Assembly: GCF_019578655.1 (NCBI RefSeq)
Contig: NC_063264.1
Location: forward strand, 7,729,213 to 7,793,212
Source: Ricinus communis
Taxonomy: Eukaryota; Streptophyta; Magnoliopsida; Malpighiales; Euphorbiaceae
Direction: 5' to 3'
DNA length: 64,000 nt
Shown: positions 25,801 to 38,652 of the stretch, in pieces
Layout: each line of letters starts with the position of its first letter
Position numbering within the stretch: the first letter of the stretch is position 1
Program-made: the position numbers and the translations under genes
Notes under the pieces: generated by a model
What the model was told of the DNA's origin: nothing
The model's input: the letters and a program-made list of their open reading frames with translations, nothing else
Database searches by the model: none

Positions 25801-27445
25801 TTAACATGCCTTGGTTAGGGTTTGTTGACAAAAGACATTTCTTGGGTAGATCATGGAGGTAGTAGAGGCCATTTTCTAGTTTTCCCTCACCAATCGTCTT
25901 CCCAGAAATTCGATCCTGAAATATAACTGAAGTAGATGAGAAAATAACATTGCAATTTAAATCACAAGTAATTTTACCCACATATAACATATTAGATTTA
26001 AATTCAGGCAAATATAAACTATTTTCAATGTGGGAGTCAAGTAAATTTGAAGTGCCATATCCCTGAATTTTGATTTTATCTCCATTTGCAACAGTCACAT
26101 GGTGGGAATTGGAGACAAAATTAATTTTTTTGAAGTTTCTTGGATCCCAGGTCATGTGGTCTGTTGCACCTGAGTCAATAATCCAAGTATTTTGACAAGG
26201 TTTCAAAGAATTTTATAAGGAATTTAAGGCAGTTTGAACCGAACCTGACCCGTCGGATTGAGTTGACCCGAACCTGTTGAGTTGGAGAACCAAGGCCTGT
26301 AATTGGGCCAACATTTCTGCCACTTAGGCTTGTTGCTTCTGCTGGGCCTGATAGGTCTGTTGGGACAGCTGGGCCTGATGGGCCTGGTGGGCCTGATGGG
26401 CCGGGCGTGACCCGGAGGCATTATAACCGGGTCGGGTCAAGTCCAGACATTCCGAGCCGGGTTGCTCCTGTGGGTCGGGTCGATGTAACCCTAGGGAGTC
26501 GGGTTGGGGGGTCATATAATTTTTCGCATATGACGCCCAGCCCCCATATTCCCCTTTCTCCCTAGGATTTTCCACGGGCTTTCTTCTTCCTCCTCTTCTT
26601 GTTCCTTCGCCGCTCCCCCTTTCCCACCCTCGGGTTGGCTTGAGCTGCAAGTGAAGGTGCCAACACTGAGCGCGATGGTGACCCTGCTTCTTGTAGTGGT
26701 CGCATCGCTCGTTCGTGCTCGCCCCTCTCCTTGTCTGGCTTCCTTCGATGAGATTGGGGCTACGCGATGCGAACGCTTGACTTTCAATGAGATCGAGTGA
26801 GGCCGAAGGGTTCATTAGAGTCCTTCGAGTCTCCTCGCGTTGCACAATCACAATAACAGAGTCGATTTTCGGTAAGTCAGTAGATAGGAGGATTTGAGAC
26901 CTCAAGCTTTCATAGCTTGAGTCTAATCCTCCCAGGTAGGTGTACACAAGATCATTTTCTGCTCTTCTTTGAATTTCCTCTGCATCTGTCGATGGAGGTA
27001 AGTAGTTCTGAAGTTCTTCCCATCGTGTTAATATTTCTGTGGCATACTGCGAACTTGATTTTGTGCCCTGAGTGATTCTTGCTAATTCTTGTTTAAGGTT
27101 AAAGATATGGGCAAAATTATGTTAATGGCCATATAGGCTTTTTACTTTATCCCAGACTGTTTTTGATGAATCCAGTAACATATAGAGCCTTGCAATTTGC
27201 GGCTCCATAGTGCTTGTGAGCAACGACATGACCATGTGGTTTGTCGTTTGCCATTCTTCCAGTTTCTCGAGCTCATGCTCTGTCGGGGCTTCTGGTCTCT
27301 CAGGCTTTGGCTTTGGCTTTGTGCCTGTGATGAAGCCAAGCTTTCTTCTACCACTGATACCAATGTAGACCGATTTGGACCATTCGAAATAATTCTGATT
27401 TCCTTTGAGAATGGTGTTGGTTAATTTGTGATCTGTTTGTGACAT
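22863..27445 (-). pseudogene. Copia gag-pol polyprotein, interrupted
   Basis: Reading down the minus strand, gag starts at 27445 and its zinc knuckle lies near 26710-26670. Protease (DSGATDHMT) is near 26165-26140, integrase about 25730-25250, RT about 24530-23400 with the YVDD motif, and RNase H from ~23400. In-frame stops lie at 27122-27124, 26324-26326, 26213-26215, 25694-25696, 24531-24533, 24267-24269, 24261-24263, 24249-24251 and 23403-23405. There is one single-base frame change near 25455 in the integrase. The zinc knuckle shows Tyr at its second Cys position (CDHY). The integrase shows RSNNGTE, with Asn where the second catalytic Asp is normally found. The last frame runs into the 3' LTR. 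No functional product is possible. Confidence 0.93.
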
Positions 27446-27480
27446 GTTGGTGGGTAAATGATGATTACAGGATGGTAACC

Positions 27481-27493
27481 TGCTCTGATACCA
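27481..27493 (-). other. Copia primer-binding site
   Basis: On the minus strand TGGTATCAGAGCA follows the terminal CA of the 5' LTR. This is the usual plant match to the 3' end of initiator tRNA-Met. Confidence 0.85.
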
Positions 27494-27617
27494 TGAAGAA
27501 TTTATGAAGCTGTGATTTTATTATATGATAGAATTCTGATTTTTTACAAACTGTTGCTTGTTATATGTACAAGTTGAAATCCTACTCTAACGGTTGCCTT
27601 TTACCGTATACTTCTCA
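27494..27617 (-). repeat. Copia 5' LTR
   Basis: 124 bp, TG...CA on the minus strand, the same length as the 3' LTR with four differences. The primer-binding site follows it directly. Confidence 0.93.
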
Positions 27618-28317
27618 ATATAAGACAGGTAATGGCTTTATGTAATGGAATGGATCCTAGCAAGAAGCCATAGCATTTAAACGGAAATCAGGGCAGCTCA
27701 ATAATATTCTTATTTGTTTGCCAACGATCCTTTTTGCCATCTTTGCTTCTGCTTCTTTTTTCTTTTTGATTTTCTATATTTGTTTGACAATGTTACGTGG
27801 GTGCACAAATACAACCGCTGGAGGAAGTAAACCATCTTCTAATAATGAACGAAAGTATAGCTACATGCTACAGCTATTTCATTTCTCACTTAATTTGTTT
27901 TTGGTTAACTTAAACAGCTATGAGCAAAAATGGCAACCATGCTCATCAATGAGATAAATTGCCTCATTGGTACTCAAACCATTTCATCAAGTTGGACACG
28001 AAGCATAATCCGATTAACAAAAAAAGAAAAGGCAGCATAATAGAAAATTAGAGAGGCAGCTGCACAAAGCATTTAAAGAGGCGCTTCCCTAATGTGCCCA
28101 CACCAAAATGCAATTTCCTCTAAGAATGCATTTAGCAACAAAAAGCATTACATGTATACCCAATTGGGCATGGTCCGTGAAGGCTGCAAAATTATGCATC
28201 TTCTGCCTTTTTTGAGCATTTACAACAAGAAATAGGGCTACTTCCCCAGTCAGCAAAGAAATGACGCTACTTATTTCCATCTGCATTATCCAGAAACAAC
28301 ATTTTGCATCCCTAGTT
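27618..28317. other. Spacer and probable 3' UTR of the At5g41620-like gene
   Basis: No separate gene is visible. The part near 28317 is presumably minus-strand 3' UTR. The frames at 27718-27957 and 28089-28340 have no domain and are treated as chance. Confidence 0.6.
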
Positions 28318-31300
28318 CTAGATCTTCTGTTTAAGCACATGGCGCAATTGGACCTTCTGACTCTCCATTCTTGCCTCCATAAGCTTTGCCTTCAAGCTGT
28401 TCTTCTGTGCACCGCGCGGCCATTCAATGCAACCTTTCATTCCTCGAGTTATGTGAGGATTACCAGAGTCAGGTGAACTCCACTGCCCCGTTAAATCTGG
28501 GCTAAGTCCGCCTTTACCTGACCCTCTATCTGGGGATACAATGACCCCATTCGATTTCCTTCCATTAGAAAGCCTGCCATTCATTCCATCTACTGAAATT
28601 ATTTTATAGTTATCCCCACCAGATCTCCAAAGCTTTGCAATGGATGACACCTTCTTATACTGCCTTATTGGCACAGAACAGAGTTCAGTAATTTCAGTAA
28701 TTGAGGTTTCATCACATGCGTTTTCTTCCCACTCAGTTCCGCTCCCAGAGACATTACTATCCCGATGATTCTTATTGTTGACAGATGGAACACTACCTTC
28801 AGGTGAATAACTTGAGCCTTGATCCTCCAGATGGCTCACAGTTTCCCACCCACTCTCATCTTCTTCTATGTCACCATTCTGGTCATAAAATGCATCAGAA
28901 TGTCTATGATTGCCATTCTTGTTTATCACATTGATTTCAGGACTCACGGTATGAATTTTTGAGGCATGGCTGGCAGGACTGTAAGCAACACAAGGTTCAA
29001 TCTCCCTCTCATTGGGCTCACCACAATTAACTTCTTCAAAAACAGAGAATATATCATCTGGATTAGGTGGCTCATATGTGAATTCCTTCACGTCCTGAAA
29101 ATCCACAGAGGCAGCAGCCTGTATAAGTGATTCTGCTTCTCTCATTTCCTTCAAATCCGGGGTTGCAGTTCTTGACCTTAGGAAAGTTTCTAAATCTGCC
29201 ACAAGCCGGTTCATCTGAGAATACTTCGCTTCAAGCGCCACCTTTGCATCAACCAGCTTCATTTGAACACGCTCTTCTCGCCATACCTCTGCCATTTGCA
29301 ACATCTTCCTTTCCTCGTCCACTTCCTCTCGCAGTTTCATGGATTCCCTCTTGAATGCTTCAACTTCAGCCTTATCCTGCCCAATCTCCTTAGCAAGTTC
29401 ATCGCATACTTCCTCAATCAATTCTCTGGCCTTCCTTTCCTTTTCATAGTCCTGCATAAACCGCTTTGCTGAAACCTTCGCATCAGCCAGCTCATTAACC
29501 AATTTGGAATTTACAATTTCCAACCTTTGGCGATTTTTTCTTTCACGGCTCAAATCACCTTTAATGTCGTCAATAAATGCACGAATTTTTTCATGCTCTC
29601 TGCTCCTCCATGCAACCCTTTCTTCACTGACTTTCTTTAAAAAGTGCTCCATTTTCTTTTTTGAAGTTCGGCGCTCAGCCTCAAGTTCTTGAATGCGTGC
29701 TCGAGCCTGCTCTAGTTCAGCTTCAAGTGCAGAAACCATTGATACAGCACTAACTTGATGATCAAGACGCTTCATTTGGCTGTAAATCTGGCGCACCTCA
29801 TCTATTGTTTCCAAACAGACGGGGTCCCACTTAGTTGCACCCTCCATTGCAGTGTTGGAAAATTGAAATGAAGGTTCAACCTAAACCGAAGAGCACAAGT
29901 TCAACACCAGTATGAAGATGCATATTGAATATATAAATACATAGATCTTTAAGTATGTACAGTAGAAAAAAAAGAGAGAAGGAAGCAGACCATTACATTC
30001 TACGTGTTCAAGATTTCACGAAATATAATAAGAGCAAATGACACACCTTTAAATTAAGAACTTTTTTAAGTTTAGAATATTAAACCAGAAAAGTATGGCT
30101 GTATTACTCTCCAAAATTCCTATATATACATCTTATTCCTGTGATTTCAATTTTTGCATAGCATGCAAAAAGTTTTAGTGAGGTTTTCATCCAACCCGTC
30201 TTGATCACAACTTTTTTATCCAAGAACAAAACAACGCAACCTTGCATTTAATGAAAACCATGCCAATCATAAGCCAGCACAATTGTGCAGCACTGTTTTG
30301 GATTAAGGAGTGACATACCATTCCCTCTTGAAACTAGACAAAATCAACTCAACTTGAACCATTATAATGTTATCCATGTTGATTGAAATGCTAGATTTAT
30401 TTGGTACATAGCCTACCCTTTTCCTCAACCAACTGCCTAGATGATTAATGATCCCCCATTCCCGCAAATGATTGTGCATGTAGGCACATGCATGCACATA
30501 CCAGTATTCAGAAATACATCTAGAAGCTGAACACAAATAGTAAGCACTAAATTTCCATGTATAATAACGCTAAGTAAAACCCTAAAATAACTCTGCATGC
30601 TAGTCTATAACCAGTTGCATGACATTCATCCTTAACAAAGGAATATCATCCAATGTGATGAAGACCCACATATGTAACAATATATACGCCACATAAGTAG
30701 GACGATAATCTATAGTGTTACTTTAGGTCTATTATTAGCGTCAATAAGTACTTCCCATATTGATCAAGCCATTAACAGTTAACATTTCAGTTAAATAACC
30801 TCAAGAACCTCCGTACCTTACAAAAGAACCTATTCTTCATATCAGAGACAGAACTCGGACTCTGTAACGGATCCTTTACTTCAAAACCGTTAGTTTTGCC
30901 ACTGTGATAAGGTAAAAATGAGATATCTGCATGACCAGCACCAGGCTGCACAGAGAGAGGGGGAAAATATCTCAATATCTTCAAGATTCAATAACAAAAT
31001 CTTTGTTATATGGCTGTAGGACACCGAGTAATCAATAATTAAAAAAAGATTAATCAAATAGCTCATAAACTGTTGAGATTACCAGAAGCCATTTATATCA
31101 AGAATCAAGAAATAGTAAATGACATTAATTGAATTAAAAATATATATATATACCATCCAAAGATGATATATTACCAAATTAATAAAACTCCAATTGCACT
31201 GAGCAACTAAAGATTCTCTGAATGTCATCTAAAGAAAAAATAGATATACCAAAATAAGCATCGAATATATTAGTATAGAAGATTTGATTGGAGAAGTATA

Positions 31301-32186
31301 ACCCAGCTCAGAAAAACTCCAAAACTGAAAGCACCAGATTTTATACAGAAATTAATGAAACCAGCAGATGATGTAGTGAGAGCATAGTTGATATTAGCCT
31401 GGTACAAAATGCATGAAGACTTTCACTCTGTTTCGTAAAAGTTATTTGGTAGTGGTTTTTTTTTATTATTTCTTTCACTGGATTAACGATGTCATTTTAA
31501 TTAAATTATTATCATTGCCCAAAATTAAGTACCAGAAATAAGTAGAGTACCCTGCATATATCGCAATAATCAAAAACTAATATTTATTAACAAAATCTAA
31601 CTAATAATCACACAATTTTTAAATTTATCACATCACGATCAATACACACTATCAAAAACAACACAGCAATATATTTTACTTTCTTATTTATTTGTTTGTA
31701 TATAGATCTTAACAAAATTCAATAAAAATTTACCTGAAACCCTAATCGATCTCGTGACCTCCTTCTCTCTCCATGACCAGCACTAACAACAGTCTCCGGC
31801 AACTGCAACCGCCACAATCCAGCAGCTAGCTTCCGAGCAGACACCGCTCTAGATGAAAATCTACGGCGACCTTTCCGACCACCACTATCCAACTTCTCCT
31901 CCACTACGTCGCCGTCATCGTCATCATCATGACGATGCACTTGAACTCCTTTATCATTATTGTTATTATTATTATTATCGATCTTCCATTTCAAGAAAGG
32001 AGTGTCAGGTCGTGTCCGGGTCCTGCTCCGGCTCCGCCTTCTACGAACCGGAGTTCGGGCTGTTTTTCTTAGTCGATGATGGGGCTTGAGATCTGGATGA
32101 GGCTGAGGGTTTTGAGGTGCTCTTGAGCAAGTTATTGTGTTTCCCGGAAATGTCGGCGTCGAATGCGGTCTTCCGGTAATCTTCAT
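28318..32186 (-). CDS. Coiled-coil protein of the At5g41620 / USO1-like plant family
   Basis: Three minus-strand exons, 32186-31734, 30945-30817 and 29880-28318, have GT-AG junctions in phase 0 and give 714 aa. Exon 1 is basic and low-complexity (Pro/Arg/Ser, a run of 7 Asn at ~71-77, a run of 5 Asp). It ends in the conserved block VSARKLAAGLWRLQLPE (~115-131). Exon 3 opens VEPSFQFSNTAMEGATKWDP and carries a long Glu/Lys/Arg heptad-rich region (~residues 225-440) predicted as coiled coil, then an acidic Ser-rich tail with WPRG and SLKAKLMEARMESQ near the C terminus. The same blocks occur in the Arabidopsis At5g41620/At1g64180 family, annotated only as USO1-like or uncharacterised; no biochemical role is established to my knowledge. 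There is no transmembrane segment. The ATG at 32186 is the only plausible start for the exon 1 frame. No break is seen. Confidence 0.9.
31954..31979. repeat. ATT-type trinucleotide repeat inside exon 1 (poly-Asn)
   Basis: An imperfect TTA/ATT run encodes seven Asn on the minus strand of the At5g41620-like gene. Length variation would change the protein without shifting the frame. Confidence 0.85.
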
Positions 32187-32480
32187 TTTTGTACTTTTAC
32201 TCTATTATTACTACTGGTACTGCAACAACAATCAGCCATTTAACACGAGCACCAAAAAATAAATTTAAGAACCAAGAAAGTCACCAGAGAGATATAGACA
32301 CAGAGAGAGAGGAGGGCGGAGGCAGGGAGAGAGGTTTCTTGGGTACAGTGATTGCTTGTGTGTGTGCTCTGTGTGTGTGTGTGTGTGTGTGAGTGAGAAA
32401 TGAAGGAAAAGAAAGAAAAAAAAAGGGTAGAAAGAGAGAAAGAGATAATAGAGAGAGAGGAGAAAACGACGCAGCCTAAT
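32187..32480 (-). promoter_or_regulatory. Leader/promoter region with (GT)n and GA-rich tracts
   Basis: Directly upstream of the At5g41620-like ATG. It contains a (GT)n run at about 32369-32391 and a GAGAGA-rich stretch at about 32300-32465; on the coding strand these read as CA and CT tracts. Such CT/CA-rich leaders are common near plant transcription starts. The exact start site cannot be placed. Confidence 0.5.
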
Positions 32481-34260
32481 ACATTGTATAAACGTCGTAC
32501 GTTTGCACAGCGGTCAACGTATTTCTTTTCTGATCTAAAGTGTTACGACGCCGTTTGCGGAGGAGAGAAACGCGCTTCGCACGTGCTTTTCCTGCAGAGA
32601 GACGTTGGAAAGTTTGTGTCTATTTTAAATCCCCGGATTAATACGGTGACGTTAGGTAATCCAAAAATTGTAAAGAAAAACAAAATGGGAGACTAAATAA
32701 AATAAACTATGCACTAAATAACTTACCATAAAAATTCACTTAGTATACATACTGAAACTAAAAATTTCTATATTCTAAAAATAAACATTTTTACTATTTA
32801 AGCTACGTGAGAAGCGTGTAACATAATACTAGTTGATTGGTATTATATTTGTACTAATTAAAAAGGATTAACAATAGTAAGTAGGGGTAGCATAATGATT
32901 ATAATGGAGGAGATGCAAGTGTAAGTGTAACACATGGATAGTGGGGGTTGTGTTTTGGGCGTTCAAAAGCCATCATCATGGTTCATGAGTGCCACTCTCA
33001 TCACGTTGGCTGTTTTTTCTTTTCTTTTTTGGAAGTCCAGTGAGTGATAGAAGATAAAGACCCTTTTCGTATTTTATGCATACAAGCAATCCATGAATTT
33101 CGAGACCATACGTGTGCATGTACACCAACCATACTTTATATATATTATCCTTCCAATCAAAAAAATAATAAGCTTAATTATATTTTCCATATGTTTTATT
33201 GTACCACTCTCGTATTTATAAATAATAATTTTTTAATTATTTATTAAATTAAAATATAAGATTTGATTTAATTGAGCTTTTAATTATTTTTTATCATCAA
33301 ATTAAAGTGGATCATAAATGGATATAATCTAAGGTGGTTTGGTTTCAGATCATATTAGGGTTGAATGGGAGTATGTGTGTGCGTGAATTTCATAAATATA
33401 AGCATTATTGGGTAAAATAGAAAGAAGAAAAAGGTGGATGGAGTGCACATATTTCTTGAGGCACATTATGGGAACATGCATGCAGATCTATTTCCTTCTG
33501 CCCTTGCATTATTTAGTCCACTGTGAAGGCATCCGAGGAGAACCAAGAAAAAAAGGAAAACAAAAAAAGAGGAACTCCCACGTGGCAATCCATAGTTAAA
33601 TATCCACATCAAAAAGGTAATCCTATGCTTAGTAATGCATGATTTTTTATTTATTTTTTCACAATGCGACAGAAATTGTACCCACATGGGAGTGGCATTT
33701 CCATACACACTACTATATGGTCTTACTTGATTTAAGAGCCTATTATTATTATTATTATTATTATTAACCATAACATAGATTTTTGTCATTTTTCAGATCT
33801 AATGTTTCATTATTTTTATACCTTTGGTCCCATGCTTAATTACTAATTAAACTATTAAGAGAATTTCTATTTAATTCTAATCTTACTCTTACCCAAAATT
33901 TAATATTTCTCTCTGTTGCCCAATACTCGTAATATATTTAAATCATGTTACATGATACTAAGAGAATTTTATTATGAGAGAAGAGAAAAATGTAATTAAA
34001 GTACTAAATTAGATGTATTATTAGTGGAATAGAGTCAGTAATATATTCAGATATGAACAAGGACACCATCATTTCTCCTCTCCAAACAAAATCAACCCAT
34101 CAATTCTAAAAGTTAGGCTCATTTTACCATCAAGTTCTAATTATTTATTATTTTGCTATTAGTTTTAAAATTAAATTCCTAAAATGTTATCTGATTTTTC
34201 TATTTAAGCTCTCCATATTAATTTTGTCTCACTATCTCAGCTAATTATTGATTATATATT
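32481..34260. other. Intergenic spacer
   Basis: No gene is recognised. About 32500-32690 is less AT-rich and may still be promoter of the minus-strand gene. A TTA trinucleotide microsatellite lies at about 33741-33766. The frames at 32400-32696, 33408-33599 and 33466-33789 are low-complexity or microsatellite-driven. Confidence 0.6.
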
Positions 34261-34271
34261 TCATTTTAATA

Positions 34272-34576
34272 TTATGTTTGGTTGAATTTTATTAAAAAAT
34301 TTAATTTTATTTGAATAAATAAACATAAAATATAAAATAAAATGAATATAATAAAATTGAAAAAAATATTTGGTGTTATGAAATATATTAGTAAACTAAT
34401 ATGAAATCTATTTTAAAATTCTATCTATTTCTTATAATTTAATTTAAATATAATAAATTTTGCATAAATTTATTACGTTGAATTATAAATTAATATCTCA
34501 TTCATTCAAAGCACTGTAAACATTAAATTTATAAATAAATTTCATAAATTTTATAAATTGTAACCGAATACAATAT
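34272..34576. mobile_element. MITE-like element with TGTTTGGTTGAA-type inverted ends
   Basis: The left end reads ATGTTTGGTTGAATTTTA; the right end read in reverse gives GTATTCGGTTACAATTTATA, a degenerate inverted copy. The interior is AT-only and non-coding. The same terminal pattern recurs at 38407-38652 and 54641-55235, which supports a dispersed family. Exact boundaries and target duplication are uncertain. Confidence 0.5.
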
Positions 34577-37500
34577 AAAAAATAATTAAATAAATCACTA
34601 TTTGAAATTAAAAAGAAGGAATAAAATAAATTTTCATCCATAATATATGGTTAATTTGTTATGATTTATTAAGAATAAAAGACATTGTTCTTCTATGTTT
34701 TCTTAAGAAATATATGTATCTTTTTTCTTCTTCTTGGTGGTATAAATTCTTATTAAAAAATAAGTATCTTTTAGTTTCAATGCCGACCTGAATTAAATTT
34801 CCTAATAAATTATTATCTTAAAGAATTAAATAACTCATCTATATAAGAAAAATCAAGAAATAGCACATTTATGGTCAATATATGTTCATAAATTATCCGT
34901 ATGAAAATTAAATTTTGGGATGTGAAATTAAAGCACACAATCAACAACCACCAAAACTAATCATAAATTAATGATTATAGATTAGCACCTTTTACCTTAA
35001 ATAATAAGCAGGAAAAATGTTTTTGTTTTGCGGCTACTGATCTTGACCATTAGATCTATGGCTGTGATTTGCCAATATTATTTTCTTATAGATGTCGTTT
35101 TGTGATTTTGTGAATCTGGCCACCCATTCCACAGACATGTTTTGTCCCGGTCACCACACATGTGGGCCCCCACTTCAATTACCGAAAACTTTTTAGGGGC
35201 CCACTGAATTCTAACTGTGTGGGTCCTTCTTATTAAGGGACGGACATGATTCTTCATTAAAAATATTAAAAGATATAATTATTTGATGGCTTGGTTGAAC
35301 TTGAGATTGATTCATTTGGTGAATGGTCGGTCCAATTTGTGTTTTGGTTGGGTAATTATTAATTCGAAAAATCATAAAATATCTCTGTTGTCGTTTGGAA
35401 TTATTTTGCATTTTGAGATTGATCAATTCACTCAAAAAAAGACATTCTGATCCACCGCTAAAACAATAAAAATAAATACAATTTTGAAATAGATCTAATT
35501 TTCCAGACGAGTTTATAATTTTATATTTTTATTAAATCTAATACCATTAGTATAAATAAAAAAATATTATTTATTCTAAAATTTTATATAATTAAAGTAG
35601 ATAAAATAAATACAATTTAGTGATTTTTTTTAAAAATTTAAAGCACAATATTTTTTTAATTAACTTTTTTCTTACTAGAAAATACCGCACTAGCGTTCCA
35701 ATAAATTTAATAGATTAATATTGTAAATTTTTCTAATTTTTGATTAGATTTAAAAAAAAAACATAATATTTTTACTGGGTAACTTATTTTTTATTTATAT
35801 TATTTAAAAAATCATGGGTGACTCTTTCTTTTTTTACTTATTAATTTTTCCTAATATATAAAAGATACAAGAAAATTGCATCATATATGGAGGTTTATGC
35901 ATATAATTAAATAAAAATCAATACATATAGTGAAAATAATTTATACATCTTAATCTAATTATAATAATTAGTTCAAAATAAAATCAATTTTGTTGATAAA
36001 CATCATATTCTGGACATACTAAACAATAAACTAAAAACTAAATTGAACCTTTTATTATACCAAATTAAATTTAGAAGAAATTTAAGGATCAAATGAATTA
36101 TTTTTAACAATTAATTATTTTTTATTTGTTTGACTTACATAGAAAAAAATACAGAAAAGGTAATAATAAATTTAACCCTAAAAAAAATAGATGGTGAATC
36201 AAAAGGAAGAAATCTTAATTTAGTAAACAATAAATATTTTTATTGATCTTGTGTTTGATGATTCTTTTTTGTTATATAGTTGTCGTTTTGTATGTGAATC
36301 ATTGTTACAAATACTGAAAGGATACATGTGATGTTAGAGTCACTTTTTATCTCTTCCACTTACTTTACTTTTATTAGGAAAAAGAAATTGAAAATTTGGA
36401 TGTCTATAAATTAATTAAAATCCCGACTCAATTTCAAATTGAATTAATATATTATAAAAAAAATGATCTAATGTTTCTTTCTTTTTTTCTGAAATATTAA
36501 TGATTTAGTTTAATGTTAAAACAATTCTTTCAATTCATTGGTCAACTTTAGTGATTAGCCAAGAATAATATATGTTAGCAATAGTTACTTATTTTCATCA
36601 TGACATCTTCTCAAATTTCAAAATAATCTTTTATTTAAAAAACGATGAAATCAGCCATAAATGTTTCACTTTAATTTCCATTTTAATCTATTTTGAAAAA
36701 ACACATATTTTGCCCGTTGCATTTTTATATTTTTTGTTAATTATTCCGCATTGTTATTTGTACACTCAGTTTTTATATTTTTATTTATATTAAAATTAGA
36801 TATTTTCATAATGATATGTTAATGCATGTGATATATACTTCGTTAATGAGAATGTGAATGATTTTTTGAATTTTTTATATTGAATTTTTTAAATTCAAAC
36901 CAATATGTGTTCATGTGCTCTAATTTTTATAGTTATAAGAGATTTCATGGCTTATGAATTAGGAATTTATAATTTTTTACATTAATGTAAGATACTTATT
37001 CAACAATTTTAAATTAATTAGCAAGTAATTGTTTCAGTATTGAATCATTATTCTATTATATAAGTTTTTTTATCTAAAAATAAATAATTATTGTTGGAAT
37101 TTGGATCGGATCGCTCATAACGAGTTGATCCAAACCTATTTATATATGTTGATCTATATTAATTATAATTAATATAATTAATAATTGTTAATTGTTTGTG
37201 TTGGTAAGTTACCAATACAATATAGTTAGAGGAAGTTAATTAAAAGTGTGTAACTTCCTCTACTAAAATTCATCAAAAGAAAGCTCCTTTTCCTTTTTTT
37301 AGACAATAACTAAGAATTTAAAATATTTGAGTTGTGCACATTAAAATACAATTCCTTAGTGAATTGTTTAAAATAAAAATAGAAAAAAATAAAAAGGAAA
37401 AGATATTCTAAAAAAAATAGAGGAGCAGTTTCATATTAAAATGTGAAAAAACGATACAAATATATAATACTAAATAAATAAACTAAATAAACTAAAAAAA

Positions 37501-38400
37501 AACTATCAAAATAGAAATAATATTCTATTTTTTTTTGTAGTAATTTCTATAGTGATTTCAAGAGAATCTTTTGAATGAAGTTAGTGAAGTGTGTCTGTAA
37601 TATAGTGTACATCAATATATTTATGGAATCATAAAGAAATAAATATTTTTCTTTTAATTTCTGCATAAAGTACAATTATTTTATTAATAAAGCTTGATCT
37701 TAATTTGAATTCACAATGTTATAGCTTTAAAAATGAATGTAAGATGATCAGGCTAAAACAACATGTTTAATTTTTTTATATTCTTATTATATATTTTTTA
37801 AATATATTCATAAACTGCTTTTATTAAATGTTTTATAAAAATGCTTATTTATTTAATTTTTTAGAAAAAAAATTAAAATATGAAAAAATTAAAAAGCATA
37901 TTTAACCACCAAAATCCTTAACCTACTTTCAATAAAAATAAAATCTTTTTTTTTTTTTTGGTGAGAATAAAATAAAACCCAAAAGATGAAGCAACTTGAC
38001 TATGAGAATGAGAAGACATTTAAAAGAGGCAACCAAGAGAACAGCAGAAAGTTGCCAAAAGTCCCATGAAATATCCCCTGTGGGAACAACTTTATGTGGA
38101 GACAATAAATGAGAGGATAGAGAGTCCTCTCTGGAATTTGATGATTCAATAATTTGTTAGAAATTAACAATACTGCAACACAATATTAACCATTGAAAAC
38201 CTCTGACACTTAATTGAGAGAAGAAAGAGAGAGCATTTCAAAACCATGTGTGGTTCCTTAGCTTCATTGTAGCTTCTTTTAAGAGTAAATTTTTTGAATA
38301 TATCAGTTTAATTCTTTTTTATTTTTTATTCATACAATGTTTAATGAGCTATAAATTATATAATAAAACATTATTAAAATTATAAAAGTGATGATTTATT
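34577..38400. other. AT-rich intergenic region
   Basis: No gene found. About 35020-35200 and 37950-38270 are islands of more complex sequence without coding signature. A possible solo LTR starting TGTTGGAATTTGG lies at about 37092. Small frames (36572-36793 and others) are AT-driven and rejected. Confidence 0.6.
37092..37716. mobile_element. Possible solo LTR remnant
   Basis: Starts TGTTGGAATTTGG after an AT-only stretch and could end near AATTCACA at about 37716. Start and end are of the TG...CA type, and the body has a leader-like, moderately complex composition. I see no target duplication and no second copy in the window, so this is only a suggestion. Confidence 0.25.
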
Positions 38401-38406
38401 TATATC

Positions 38407-38652
38407 GTATTTAGTTGAAATCTATAAAATATATTTATGAATTTAAAATTTATAAAATTTATGTAAAATTGGTTATGGCTAAACTAAATTCTAACAAAAT
38501 AGATAGGATTTCTAAACGAATTCTACGTTATTTTATAAATGTATTTCATAACATTAAAATTTTTCTTTCAATTTTATTATTTTTATTTTATTTTTTTCTC
38601 ATATATTTTTTAAATAAAATAATTTTTTTAATGAATTTCAATCAAACATAAC
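38407..38652. mobile_element. MITE-like element, same family as 34272 and 54641
   Basis: The left end GTATTTAGTTGAAATCTATAAAAT and the right end AATTTCAATCAAACATAA are imperfect inverted copies. The interior includes AAATTCTAACAAAATAGATAG, which recurs almost unchanged at about 55105-55125 in the third copy. Non-coding. Confidence 0.6.

Larger units (their letters stand above)
22770..27617 (-). mobile_element. Ty1/copia LTR retrotransposon, degenerate, 124-bp LTRs
   Basis: The complete element reads on the minus strand: 5' LTR 27494-27617, primer-binding site, gag, protease, integrase, reverse transcriptase, RNase H, 3' LTR 22770-22893. The order protease-integrase-RT-RNase H defines copia. 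The flanking 5-mers on the plus strand (AATTA left, ATATA right) do not match, so there is no clear target duplication. The 4.85-kb size and 124-bp LTRs are small for the superfamily. It lies between the MULE/RPA-like region and the 3' end of the At5g41620-like gene. Confidence 0.95.

Noticed and set aside
32400..32696. 98-codon plus-strand frame
   Set aside because: Lys/Glu composition comes from the GA-rich leader tract of the minus-strand gene; no domain.
33466..33789. 107-codon minus-strand frame with a poly-Asn run
   Set aside because: The Asn run is a translated TTA microsatellite; the rest shows no domain or homology I can recognise.
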